A DNA stretch of 64,000 nt from Siphonodentalium dalli (GCA_032622095.1 CP136061.1:175361692-175425691), one strand, 5' to 3'. Positions 34,458 through 45,057 are shown, counted from the stretch's first letter. Made by a program: numbers and translations. The notes: generated by a model from the sequence alone, not told the origin.

Positions 34458-34949
34458 TTAACGGTGTCTGTTTTGGGATCTATGGTATGGGTGCGAAATA
34501 TGTTGTATTTTTTTCCAAGTGCCGTGGCGGTGTATTATGCGATTCAGGTGTATTTGACACGATTCAGGTGATTTATTAGGATGTTTTATGGGAATTGCCG
34601 CGACTATAGAGTTGACGATAAGTTTTGGATAATCCGTAAAATGAGCCGGAAATGTATGCCACTCGTTCCAAGAATCTAGTGTATGTCCTGAGTAGTTATT
34701 TGTAATCATACAACGCACGTATAAGCGGATTGTATCTTGCGTTATATCAATGCGAATGGGATTGCAATATTTAATGAGTTGTGGCGATAAAGTTATTTGG
34801 TGGGGTAAAGCGTATCTACAGTAAGTTTTAAAATTAAGAACTGAATGTTGTTTGTAAGAGGTGGGTGGTATGGGCTGATCGTTTGAAGCATGTATTGTAG
34901 TAGGATGGGTAGGTAGTGTAGGTGTAGTAGAATCAGGTGATGTGTCCAT
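34458..34949 (-). CDS. Element 1 leader ORF, unidentified
   Basis: 163 codons, ending 14 bases before the gag ATG and in a different frame. It begins MDTSPDSTTPTLPTHPTT, has a low-complexity Pro/Thr start, then a better-mixed region (about residues 40-150) with no transmembrane segment, zinc motif or enzyme signature that I recognise. Position suggests an accessory protein or a separately translated N-terminal (matrix-like) gag domain. Its protein-like composition and length in a young element favour a real gene, but no homology can be claimed. Confidence 0.5.
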   Translation of the reverse strand: MDTSPDSTTPTLPTHPTTIHASNDQPIPPTSYKQHSVLNFKTYCRYALPHQITLSPQLIKYCNPIRIDITQDTIRLYVRCMITNNYSGHTLDSWNEWHTFPAHFTDYPKLIVNSIVAAIPIKHPNKSPESCQIHLNRIIHRHGTWKKIQHISHPYHRSQNRHR

Positions 34950-35272
34950 AACCCACGTGAAAAAAAAAGGAGTAAAAGAATGCTAAAAATAGGGGGTGTG
35001 CAATTTGACAGCAAATGGGAAAGAAAAGATGGTCACTCACCAATTTCCGAGAAGAATAATGTGCACAAGTCTGTGATGATGAATGATGTATAGAATGTTC
35101 TCGTCGTGGTTATTGGAAGCCGAAGGATGTCCAAATCGGATGTTAAAGTTTATGTGGATCTGAATCTGGTCTGCAAGAGGCGTGAGTAGTAATATTTTTT
35201 AGCTGGATACACGATGTGAGCTGGTTGTATAAGAATAAAAGGTTGATTCGTCTATATCAGATGAGTATGTAT

Positions 35273-35545
35273 GCGGTCCTGTGTGTCCGAAGGGTTGGTG
35301 TGCGGTCCTGTGTGTCCGAAGGGTTGGTGTGCGGTCCTGTGTGTCCGAAGGGTTGGTATGCGGTCCTGTGTGTTCGAAGGGTTGGTGTGCGGTCCTGTGT
35401 GTCCGAAGGGTTGGTATGCGGTCCTGTGTGTCCGAAGGGTTGGTATGCGGTCCTGTGTGTTCGAAGGGTTGGTGTGCGGTCCTGTGTGTCCGAAGGGTTG
35501 GTATGCGGTCCTGTGTGTCCGAAGGGTTCCTGTGTGTCCGAATGG
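35273..35545. repeat. 29-bp minisatellite in the element 1 leader
   Basis: Nine full units starting at 35273 and every 29 bp to 35505, plus a partial unit. The core is GGTCCTGTGTGTCCGAAGG. Since 29 is not a multiple of 3, each plus-strand frame cycles through the same peptide, producing three overlapping spurious ORFs. Confidence 0.95.
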
Positions 35546-35709
35546 TTGAGTTATTGTTGACCGGTGCAGTGGTCTAGTGTATGAGACTGTCTATCCGTGG
35601 CTGGAGTGTAAGGCTGTATCCCCGTGGTTGAGTAGCGGTTTGAGATTGTTTCTGCTCTGTAGTGATCGTCTAGTGGCCGAGACTTCAAGTTGTGTGGTGA
35701 GACGTAGAA

Positions 35710-35724
35710 CTGCTCACGGTACCA
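35710..35724 (-). promoter_or_regulatory. Candidate primer binding site, element 1
   Basis: TGGTACCGTGAGCAG begins 9 nt inside the 5' LTR end on the element strand. It starts with TGG, as expected for pairing to a tRNA 3' CCA. The tRNA was not identified and the spacing is longer than usual. Confidence 0.3.
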
Positions 35725-35733
35725 TTAATACTA

Positions 35734-36191
35734 TGTGAGGTAATGACACATGTATATAGTAGGTACAAGTCTTTATTATGTTGCGAATAAGATATGCAGT
35801 GTGTACAAATATAATAATGATCAATAGTCGCCGCGAATTGGTGTCCCCGAATGGGTGATGCCTGGTGTGAATGATGCCTGGATATGATCTAGGTATGAGA
35901 TGAGTCTAGTGAAAGCATGATGTGATGGGATGTAGTTGTTTCTTATATACTATTTGGGATGCATATTAGATGAGGTGTTTGGCAATACACATCGGGATTG
36001 GTTCTTCCGTTATGGTCATCTCCCTTGACCATATTTGGGAGCCATCTTCATTGTGTGTATATCTTCGCTGAGAGTAAGACGTGTGAGGTTTCGAGAACCG
36101 AACACGAATATCTGAGTTTGGGGTTTTATATATTGGGACATTCGTATAGTTTGAATCAAGTTGTGAGATTATAATGGGTAGTTATCTCACA
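35734..36191 (-). repeat. Element 1 LTR (5' LTR in element sense)
   Basis: A 458-bp copy at offset 8,792 from the other LTR, with no difference seen by eye. TATATAAAA at 36124-36132 lies about 60 nt inside the LTR on the element strand and is the likely core promoter. AATAAA is at 35772-35777. Confidence 0.97.
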
Positions 36192-36562
36192 GGTCCATAT
36201 CATCATAACAGGGATATTATGTCCGTACACACAACTATTTCAGCGATGGATGAAAAGAGATTTGATATCTAGATTTTTGTTATCGATCTCTCAAACGAGG
36301 GGCCAGCACCCGTGGTTCAAACTGTTGTTGGCAAGACACCACACAACATGCCCAAATGTGTGATGGGCGCAAGTATAGGCAGCTCCAGTGAGTGCATTCT
36401 AGTTATACTATATTTACATACCAAGTGGTTATCCAACCCAGGTGGGCCAGCGCAGTTAAAAATTTCACGAAGGTTTACTTAGTATTAGAAGGGACCAAAT
36501 AATTAAAAAAAATTCTAAGGCCAACCTGACCACAGGGAGCTGTACCTAGTATCTTGGGTGTA
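36192..36562. other. Spacer right of element 1
   Basis: Starts with the target duplication GGTC. No gene or repeat recognised. Confidence 0.5.
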
Positions 36563-36871
36563 CCACAGGAGCTTGGAATTTGGTCAAAACCCCTCTTTTA
36601 TTGGCGGAACCACCACCCGGGACCAAAGGTCACGGAAGGAGTGAAACACGAATTTGTTGCCACCCATTTTGAACTTTCAACTGTATTCCTACAAAAAATA
36701 TATTTTCACTAAAAACTTTTGGTACCTCTTACACCTTAGATGCCAATCTACAATATTCCATAGGTATATTTTTCCAGTTCTTCGAAAACCTCACTTTATT
36801 TCGGTAATGTATTGTAAATTCACCAACGAACACAAATTTGCGACACCTACATCACCCGTTCTAGAATCTGA

Positions 36872-38179
36872 ATGACAAATGGCACAAAACCATTTTTCCG
36901 GAATAACAAAGTCGGAACGAAATAAAATCGAAACCTAAATTTAAAGCCCGCGAAATTCAAAAATATTTGAAAGTGCGTGCGGTTTTCGAACTTAGGCGCC
37001 AGAAAACTTAAATCTGTTTATGTTTGCGTCATACTATGCTCGTTTTTGAAGATCTAATCCTGATGTTTTGTGCATTTTCCTGAAAATTTCTGTATTTTTC
37101 TGTGTCTGCTGTTATCATCTCATGAAAATGACGACTACCCAAGAAGATATTCTTCATTTCACTGAATGGTAATTTGTGCATATATTTCATATTTAATTTA
37201 TTTCTATTTATGGCACGACCACCTGGTATTGTTTTTTCTTCTTGTTTTATGTTCGTTATGTACAAGTAGGCCTATATGTACTACTTGACTTTGTAATGCT
37301 ACTGGTTGCAATGATTGGTCATAAGGGGACCAAAACTCTCTAGCTCCCTCTCTCTCTCATAGGAGCTTGTGTCGCGCTCCGTTGTATAGGCCTAAAATAT
37401 CCATCATATAATAGTAATTGTAATCAACCAACTGATTACTGGTCGAATATCACGAAGTAGAAGAAAAAGATATCTAGACTCACGGGGAGGCCTGGTATAT
37501 ATGCATATGCATGAAGCGATTCCTTTGTGCGTTTTGGTGCAGATTCGTTGCCAGAATATCTTAATTATTTCCACATCAAATGCTGTTTTTTACTAGTTCG
37601 GACGAACAAATATATGTCTTAGTTGATGAGAGAAGACATTTTTCTTGAGTTAGGTAACGATATTGGCCATGCATATATAGAACGAGTGTTTAGTTTCGCG
37701 AAATTCAAATATGTCAATGTAGGGTACAAAAACTCGCCATTAATATGCCAAATACAGTAACAAAATGTAATATAAGATTCTTTAATGTAAGAGCACAAAA
37801 TTAACCTGCGTATTCTTCACAGTATACGTTTTATTTGTGCGTTTGAAAGTTGTATATAATACAAACTGGTTTACCGAATAACTAGTTTATAAATTTGAGT
37901 CAGTGATAAACTCGCTAACATAAATTTTATTTAATAAGCAACTATAAGTATTATCAACTGTACCGGTGCAGGATCTATAAATAGTATACGTGACTCGTGA
38001 CTCGTGTGTCGTAACGAATCAGCACCAAAACTCTCAAAGAATGGCTTTATGCATATGATTATACAGCCTGTGCTCATGAATTGGAAATTCAATTTTTAAA
38101 TTCAAGACAGCTAGCCACCGTCGGCATTGTTTTTCTCAAAATCAAAAATACCAAAAAAATATTAAAAACATTACTTAAT
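36872..38179. other. Interior of the inverted-repeat element
   Basis: About 1.3 kb of AT-rich sequence without a recognisable gene. A CTCTCTCTCT microsatellite lies near 37,350 and short frames show no motif. Confidence 0.5.
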
Positions 38180-38188
38180 GTAACTTTC

Positions 38189-38656
38189 GCTGATGGGTTC
38201 ATTGTCACAAGGCTCCGCGATCCGATCACATTCGTAGCCAGGTTTTTTAATCGATCACAAATGTAGCCAGCTTTTCTATGGCGATCACATTTGTAGCCAG
38301 CTTTTCATATTCAGGCGAGCCTCAATGAACACGATCAGGTTAATCTAATTTTTCTGAGTTGATGGATGAAAACAACTTGAATTTAGTTTTGATATAAGTT
38401 CATTTATAACCTGATGTTTCGGATCAATGTCGTTGGAATGCTCGAATTATATTCCAATATAAGTTGATAAACGAAGTCAGTTTTGGAGCATGACGTCGAC
38501 ATTTTAGTCACGAACGTGATGACGTCATATTTCGGGCAATATAAACCACGAATTAGAAAAGCTGACTACGAATGTGATCGCCGGTGAAATAAGCTGGCTA
38601 CACTGGCTACGAATGTGACCGTCACTGACCGGACTTGTGACAATGACCCCATCGGC
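38189..38656. mobile_element. Mutator-like MITE with 9-bp target duplication
   Basis: GTAACTTTC occurs at 38180-38188 and 38657-38665. Directly inside are inverted termini GCTGATGGGTTCATTGTCAC (left) and the complement of GTGACAATGACCCCATCGGC (right), extending about 53 bp to GATCACATTCGTAGCCAG. Inside the left end, a GATCACA(A/T)(A/T)(C/T)GTAGCCAG-type unit of about 30 bp repeats three times. A 9-bp target duplication is the hallmark of Mutator-like elements. No coding capacity. Confidence 0.85.
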
Positions 38657-38679
38657 GTAACTTTCATGGTCGATGAAAC

Positions 38680-39330
38680 GAGTGGCTGAAATCCGACGGC
38701 GGCCATGTTTCTTTGACTAATTACACGACGATCGCACCAATGTTACAGTCTTTAGCAATGATTCGTTCTCATGTTGATACCAATGTCATGACCCATGAAC
38801 AATTTAACGATGATCGGTTCATCGACATAGGCCTAGGCTCTAGGCAGTGTTATTGATTTAATTATATATGCGGTGTTGTCGCTGAAATCCGACGGCGGCC
38901 ATGTTTATTTGAGAATTCACAGCAAAATGACTCGTTCCCATCTATATGTCAATGTCAACCTCCGTGACAAATTTAATTATGATCGGATCAACACTGCGAC
39001 CTCTTGCCCACGGTGCTAAATGATGCAATTTTGAAATCCAAGATGGCTGTTGGCGGCCATTTTTTTCATGCAAATAAGCCCAAAATGACTCGGTGTCGTC
39101 TATATATCAAAGTCATGATCGATGAACAATTTCGTGATGATATAGGAGCTCTAGGCTCTTGGCTGTGTTATAGATTAAGATTTATCTAGTATTTATCACT
39201 TAAATCTACGATGGCTGCCAGTGGCCATGTTTTTATGCAAATGAGCCCAAAATAATTCGTTCCCATCTAGACGCCAATGTTATCATCCATCAAAAAGTTC
39301 ATGATGATCAGTGCATCGGTACGGTCGTGT
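38680..39330. repeat. ~180-bp degenerate tandem repeat, 3-4 units
   Basis: Recurring order: GGCGGCCATGTTT-like box (about 38,697, 38,892, 39,050, 39,218), then AATGACTCGTTCCCATCTA-like, a GTCATGA-type box, and GATGATCGG. Units are clearly related but diverged. The same GGCCAT box occurs inverted near 19,840. Confidence 0.75.
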
Positions 39331-41129
39331 AATAAACATGTAATCAGCAGCTATGTTCGAAATTATAAACGGTACTTTCATGCTATCCGTCTCCGGATCA
39401 TAGTTTTAAAGTTTCCGCATATTTCGGTACCAGTTCGGCTACTCAGATTCTAGAACGGGTGATGTAGGTGTCGCAGATTTGTGTTCGTTGGTGAATTTAC
39501 AATACATTACCGAAATAAAGTGAGGTTTTCGAAGAACTGGAAAAATATACCTATGGAATGTTGTAAATTGGCATCTAATGTGTAAGAGGTACCAAAAGTT
39601 TTTAGTGAAAATATATTTTTTGTAGGAATACAGTTGAGTTCAAAATGGGTGGCAACAAATTCGTGTTTCACTCCTTCCGTGATCTTTGGTCCCGGGTGGT
39701 GGTTCCGCCAATAAAGGAGGGGTTTTTACCAAATTCCAAGCTCCTGTGGGTGTACACTACAGGTGTTATTTAGATCATAACACATCAAAACAATCATTAT
39801 ATAGGCTAAACAGTTTTTTAATTAGGTCAAAAAAGGGCAAAATGAAAAAATTTGCAAGCACCAGCAAACACCGGAAAAAACGTGTTTTCAGGAGCTGCGA
39901 CCCCCCCCCCCCCGGCCTTATTATATAAAATTGCCTCATGAATGCCATGTGCCACTTTAAGTTAACAACATATGTTTTATCAGAATTATATAAAGCAAAA
40001 CACGCCATAAGCTTATTAAGACGGCACGTTATTATATAAAATTGCCTCATGAATGCCGTGTACCACTTTAAGTTACCTAGCAGTAAGAAGGAATGATAAA
40101 AAATCAAATTGTATTCATTACTGGAATCATACACGAGTAACATGTAATGACGTATGTTCAACGACCCTTTAAATTGGTATAATACATGGACTATGATTGT
40201 GTGAGTTCCTTTAAATACCATATGCCCTTAAATATTGCTTGACATGTCCCTCTATGTCCCTTAAGTCCTTTCACATGCTACCAGTATGTCACGCCCCTCA
40301 AATATCATATTTTCCCTTAAAATAATGCATATCATATACGTTAAAATATAAAAAAATTCACGAATGGAATGTGTCACTTTAATTTTTGATACAAGATTGA
40401 ATCAACACATATGTATTATCGGATCATACGAGCATTACGAGGCGAATCATGCCAGAACTTCCAGAGGCTTCTTGAGACAGTGCGCTACTATTCAAAATTG
40501 CATCATGAATGGCATGCACCGCTTTAAGTTACCTAGCAGTAAGAATAAGAAGGAATGACGATAAAGAAATTGTATTTACTACAGGAATTATAAACATAGC
40601 GACATGCCTGATGTATAATATATTGCGTTAAAAATAGGGGGGGGGAGTTTAATGAATGAAATGTGGCACTTCAATCATTGATGCACGAATGAATCAACGC
40701 ATATATATTATTGATATCATACAAAGCGCACAATGCAATTAGTTTCTTAATGCGGCATGTTATTGTATGCAATTGCCTTAGGAACGTCATGTGCCACTTT
40801 AAGTTACCTAGCTGTAAGAAGGAATGATGAAATAACAAATTGTATTTATTACTGGAATCATAGACAGATCATCATGCCAGACATTTGAGATCTTATGATA
40901 AAATATAAAAAAGTTCCATGAATGGAAGGCGTCGCTTTAACGAATCAACACATATATATGTACTATTGGAATCTTACAAATTGCATCAAGCCAGACGCTT
41001 CGTTTTATTTATGGAGGCATAATACATACCATTCCAGATATCCAAGATTTCTGTGTTAAAATTGAAAAACGTTATATGAATGGCATGCGTCTCTTTAATG
41101 CTAGATGGAAAATATATACATGTATTTAA

Positions 41130-41598
41130 AGGTACTCAACCCGATAAAACTCCTCTCAATTACTATTTCAATGGCTTCGGGGGTCAAAAATATTTGATTC
41201 GAGTCGAGGAAGTCACCCATCAAAGCTCAGATTTGTTAGATATCGATTTTAGAAATCTATTATTTTTCATTATCGGGAATACTATCTGGCCCAGAACTCA
41301 ATCAAAATTGCGTTAAAATTACCACTTGATTTTAGAGTTATTCATCCTTGTCTGTTTGAATAGATTTGGAGTACACATCCAGAGCAGATTACGGCAGTTA
41401 TTAGTACTGATCTCGAGAACATAACAAATTTGAACAATCAATATCTAATAACTCTGAGCTTTGTTTGATGGGTTCCTCGACTCGAATCAAATATTTTTTA
41501 CCCCCAAAGCCAAAGAAATAGTAATATAGGACCCTCTGATCGGATTGTTGTTGTTGGAATCTGTTGAGATGGGGACCCTCTTTACGGGTTGAGTACCT
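41130..41598. mobile_element. TTAA-flanked MITE (piggyBac-like)
   Basis: TTAA at 41126-41129 and 41599-41602 flank inverted termini AGGTACTCAACCCG and CGGGTTGAGTACCT. The similarity continues inward, e.g. TTTGATTCGAGTCGAGGAA on the left against its complement on the right, making a 469-bp foldback. Bases just outside match an uninterrupted neighbouring repeat (41,881-41,945: tacatgtattta then catacacagagaa), which serves as an empty-site comparison. Confidence 0.85.
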
Positions 41599-41706
41599 TT
41601 AATGCATACACAGAGAACCATTTAAGATTTTGCGCATAAAGAGAAAAAAGTATTATGAATGGCATGCGTCACTTTAATCCTAGATACTCGAATGAATCAT
41701 CATATA

Positions 41707-41887
41707 CAGTAATTCCCTAATTAATCGACTCCTTAGCCACAGCAGAGTTGTGGGTGGCTTCTCGGGATTTGGTTGGGGGTATGGCTTGTTGCCACTCATC
41801 TGAAAGCTCTCGCCGAGAGCTTCCCGATGGATGGTGGAGGGCCATGTTTCCGACTGGGTCCTGAGGGGTTGCTCGTGCTAGATGCTG
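41707..41887. mobile_element. Palindromic MITE, copy 1 (diverged)
   Basis: Starts TA-CAGTAATTCCC, like the complete copy at 43442, with a degraded central palindrome and a shortened right end. Confidence 0.65.
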
Positions 41888-42029
41888 AATGGAAAAAATA
41901 TACATGTATTTATTGATAGAATCATACACAGAGAAGCATTCAAGACATTTCAGATTCTGCGCATAAATATAAAAAAGTTTTATGCCATGCGTTACTTTAA
42001 TCCAGGATACTCGAATGAATCATCATATA

Positions 42030-42208
42030 CAGTAATGCCTTAATTAATCGACTCCTTAGCCATAGCAGAGTTGTGGGTGGCTTCTCAGGTTTTGGTCGGG
42101 GTATGGCTTGTTGCCATTCATCTGAAAGCTCTCATCGAGAGCTTCCCGATGTGTGGTGTCGGGCCATGTTTCCGACTGGGTCATGAGGGGTTGCTCGTGC
42201 TAGATGCT
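42030..42208. mobile_element. Palindromic MITE, copy 2 (diverged)
   Basis: 323 bp downstream of copy 1 and amplified with the tandem unit. Same truncated right end (GCTAGATGCT). Confidence 0.65.
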
Positions 42209-42361
42209 AAATGGAAAAAATATACATGTACATGTATTTGATGTTAGAATCATACACAGAGAACTATTCCAGACATTTAAGATTAAGCGCATGAATGGAA
42301 AAAAGTTTTATGAATGCTATGCGTCGCTTTAATCCTGGATACTCGAATGAATCATCATATA

Positions 42362-42570
42362 CAGTAATGCCCTAATTAATTGACTCCATAGCCACGTCAG
42401 AGTTGTGGGTGGCTTCTCGGGACTTGGTTGGGGGTATGGCTTGTTGCCATTCAACTAAACGCTCTCGCCGAGGGCTCCCCGATGAATGGCGGTGGGCCAT
42501 GTTTGCGACACGGGTCCTGAGGGGTCGCTCGTGGTTCTGCTGTGGCTGCGAGGTCTATTGCAATGGTTGA
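42362..42570. mobile_element. Palindromic MITE, copy 3
   Basis: 332 bp after copy 2. Retains more of the right end (GGTCTATTGCAATGGTTG) than copies 1 and 2, so the truncation in those two is a separate event. Confidence 0.65.
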
Positions 42571-43441
42571 TCTGGTAAAGTCAGGTCGATAACACTATGC
42601 GCATGGCTAATAATTATTATTATTTTACTTAGTTTTGTTTTATTGTTTTGTTTTGTTAATACCTCTACTACCCCCACCCTCAGGACCCAGTCGGTAACAT
42701 AGTGCTCTATTATAATTTTTTGTTTTTTTTTGCTGCCTCTCTTAATATGAAATTATTCGATTACTTTTGAAAAAGATGATCCTTTATCTGAGTACTCTAA
42801 ACTTATACATAACTATGATATTCATCACTCCGTTATAATTTATATATATGTTCTTTGTTTATATGTGCACTAGATATCTAGAATTTTCCATATTAGCCTA
42901 CCATCATACACTCATGAATCGTGATGAATGGCATATACTGCCATATTACCTTATACATGTATCTACATGCATGTAGTACAAGTGATCCTTCATATACATG
43001 AATACAAATTCCATTGCGGGTCACAAAATCTTTTGTTTTACTCGACTATTACACAACACACTATGAAAACCATACTTAAACTGGATGGTGCTCTATAATA
43101 TAGAAAAAATTACCCATAATATGTGCCACTTCACTGTGAATGTATGAATGAATTGACATATACGTACTATAACTAATGAATATACAAATTATTTGTATCA
43201 CCAAAATGTCTCATGATGGCTTAAATACCCTTAGATATGCAGATTAATCAGCACATACATGTACACATCCTATGATGTGTCATAAAATTTTATGTATGAC
43301 ATGTGTTACTGTATTGGAATCACACTCAAAGCATTATGCCAGACTTTGAAGCCTGCTTTACTATTGACTAATGTTTCATAAATGGCATGTGCCACCTACC
43401 CCTTACAGTACTAAATACATATAGGCCTACACATACAGGTA
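42571..43441. other. AT-rich spacer
   Basis: No gene. Continuation of the degenerate array with few conserved boxes. Confidence 0.45.
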
Positions 43442-43654
43442 CAGTGATTCCCGAAGTGATTGACCACTTAGCCGCGGCGGAGTTGTGGGTGGTTTTTCGG
43501 GATTTGGCCGGGGGTATGGCTTGTTGCCATTCATCGGAAAGCTCTCGCCGAGAGCTTTCCGATGAATGGCGGCGGGCCATGTTTCCGACTGGGTCCTGAG
43601 GAGTTGCCCATGGTTGTGCTGTGGTTGGGTGGTCGATTGCTTTGGAAATTGCTG
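43442..43654. mobile_element. Palindromic MITE, complete copy (Tc1/mariner-like)
   Basis: TA at 43440-43441 and 43655-43656 flank a 213-bp element that begins CAGTGATTCCCG and ends with the imperfect complement CGGAATTTGCTG-like (GGAAATTGCTG). TA target sites and CAGT termini are typical of Tc1/mariner. Its centre is a perfect 45-bp palindrome: 22-bp arms (43526-43547 and 43549-43570) around a single C. Confidence 0.75.
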
Positions 43655-43841
43655 TACATGTACTGTGTACCTCTTTGTATTTACTGGAATCATGATATCA
43701 GTCAGTAATATTATCTTTCCACATTACTTATTGTATTTTTGTATATACTATATAAATAACCACAAATAAGGTATTATAATATGTCAAAAGGATAAAAACA
43801 GAAGATATGCATTCATGTTCATGTGCATGTACACAGGTGTA

Positions 43842-43966
43842 CAGTGATGTCCGGGGTAATTGGCCACTTGGCCACGGCGGATTTGGTGGGAGGTGTGGCT
43901 TGTTGCCGTTCGTCGGAAAGCTGTCACCGAGAGCTTTCCGATGAACGGCGGCGGGCTATGTTTCCG
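43842..43966. mobile_element. Palindromic MITE, copy 5 (3'-truncated)
   Basis: Starts TA-CAGTGATGTCC and keeps the central palindrome (GTTCGTCGGAAAGCT...AGCTTTCCGATGAAC), but breaks off after GTTTCCGAC. Confidence 0.65.
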
Positions 43967-44814
43967 ACGTTTCAGTCGAATCCATCCGTATAACATTGAA
44001 GGCATAATGAACTGTCTTCAAGTTGAACAACAAGTGCTTCACGTTTCCTCAATCCGAATGAATGAATGAATATAAACTCAGAATAACTTTCATAACAAAC
44101 GAGAATAGAAATTAGCTCAAATTTGATGTCTTCCTTCCACACGACTAACGAGAAAACACAGCGAATTCACGAGTGCGAGGTCGTCAATCTGACCTGTGAG
44201 GCTGTGACGTTTATTGTTATTGAAATAATTATGTCATGTTGTAGTACAGTCAGGTCCGAAACATTCTGAGCACAATTAAGAGCACTCCATTAAAACGAAT
44301 TAATTAATGAATTTAGACTTCTTTTGAAGACAAATTAGACTATTTCAAAGACAATCAGAATCGGTGTATCATACATGTACATACACTCATGTATGTATTT
44401 TCGTGTTTTATTAATAATGCGTTCTTGTTTTATGTATTTTCAATATATTGGCTTAGCCTACCCTCATGCATTTAGCCACAAAGACCTATGTTTTATGGAG
44501 TTATCATGCCGTAAGTCCTCGTTGCGAATCAAGATATATTGCACGTCATGTCACAAATGTGCACTTTTTGGCAATACTCACATAACTTCATAAGAAAATA
44601 ACACGTTGAACTTGAATCGTATTCGAGGACTTACTTGAAAGTAACATATATACCCGCCGAATACAACACATCATTAAAATAATAATATGTACTTCATATT
44701 ACGGTTAGCTCTAGTAACAGTGCACGGACTATACATATTCATGCTTGCATCTTTAATTCATTCTGAAGTGGAGGTTATATGTTTCATTCATTCCATTATT
44801 GGTCGTATCCATGA
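43967..44814. other. Spacer left of element 2
   Basis: AT-rich, with no supported gene. If element 2 inserted at the start codon of the LINE now at 60,063, the right end of this spacer would be that LINE's 5' untranslated region. Confidence 0.4.
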
Positions 44815-45054
44815 TGTGGCATCTTTTGGACGCTCTCTGTCGCCGGTAAACTCACCGGCGTCAGAGAGGTCAAGGCCAGAGCCCGATTTCCCGCCTCACT
44901 TTGATACCAGACCATGACACAAACAGACGCATATAATAGACGAAGAAGAGAATACATATAGCTTGCCGGCCGGCCGAGTCCAAGAATCTGCACCACATAT
45001 AAGTGTAAGTAGATCTAATGAATTGCGGGCAAGTGTTGTAGCCAGGTTACTACA
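44815..45054 (+). repeat. Element 2 5' LTR
   Basis: 240 bp, TG...CA. A hairpin at 44833-44868 (CTCTCTG-T-CGCCGGT, loop AAACTC, ACCGGCG-T-CAGAGAG) has a 14-bp paired stem with one T-T mismatch. CATATAATA near 44,930 is a possible core promoter box. Confidence 0.93.
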
Positions 45055-45057
45055 AAT

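Larger units (their letters stand above)
34950..35733 (-). other. Element 1 5' leader
   Basis: Non-coding in the element sense. It holds the 29-bp minisatellite (35273-35545) and a weak primer-binding-site candidate. Confidence 0.6.
26942..36191 (-). mobile_element. Full-length Ty3/Gypsy LTR retrotransposon (element 1)
   Basis: A 9,250-bp element on the minus strand. LTRs at 26942-27399 and 35734-36191 are each 458 bp, begin TGTGAG and end CTCACA, and appear identical by eye. The flanking tetranucleotide GGTC is found on both sides (26938-26941 and 36192-36195). Order in the element's sense: LTR, leader with a 29-bp minisatellite, an unidentified ORF, gag, protease-RT-RNase H, integrase, a G/C-tract 3' region, LTR. 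PR-RT-RH-IN order places it in Ty3/Gypsy. Identical LTRs argue for a recent insertion. Gag and pol each contain one frame change besides the normal gag/pol one, so its competence is uncertain. Confidence 0.97.
36563..39749. mobile_element. 3.2-kb long-inverted-repeat element, no transposase seen
   Basis: The arm at 36563-36871 (309 bp) is matched in inverted orientation by 39443-39749 (307 bp) with few differences (ends CCACAGGAGCTTGG / CCAAGCTCCTGTGG). The interior of about 2.6 kb has no long open frame, but contains a 468-bp MITE and a tandem repeat. The arms are much longer than most DNA-transposon termini, so this is either a foldback-type non-autonomous transposon or two inverted copies of a dispersed repeat. 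No convincing target duplication was found. Confidence 0.8.
39750..43441. repeat. Old degenerate tandem array (ATGAATGGCATG...CACTTTAA)
   Basis: A block with TGAATGGCATGYGYCACTTTAA as its most conserved part appears near 39,945, 40,050, 40,362, 40,505, 40,652, 40,782, 40,918, 41,077, 41,653, 41,985 and 42,310, with GAATCATACA-type and ATGAATCAACACATA-type boxes between. From 41,646 the period settles at about 325-330 bp because a MITE was captured in the unit. A run of about 14 C lies at 39,901. No gene is supported. Confidence 0.75.

Noticed and set aside
35273-35545. CRISPR-like array
   Set aside because: Units are contiguous with no unique spacers, and the setting is a eukaryotic retrotransposon leader.
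35216-35577. Three overlapping Cys/Val/Gly-rich ORFs
   Set aside because: Produced by the 29-bp minisatellite cycling through all frames.
39686-40221. ORFs of 80 and 148 codons near the right inverted arm
   Set aside because: They run across repeat boundaries and a poly-C tract; no protein motif.
41080-41316. 78-codon plus-strand ORF
   Set aside because: Crosses the junction between the tandem array and the TTAA MITE, so it is accidental.
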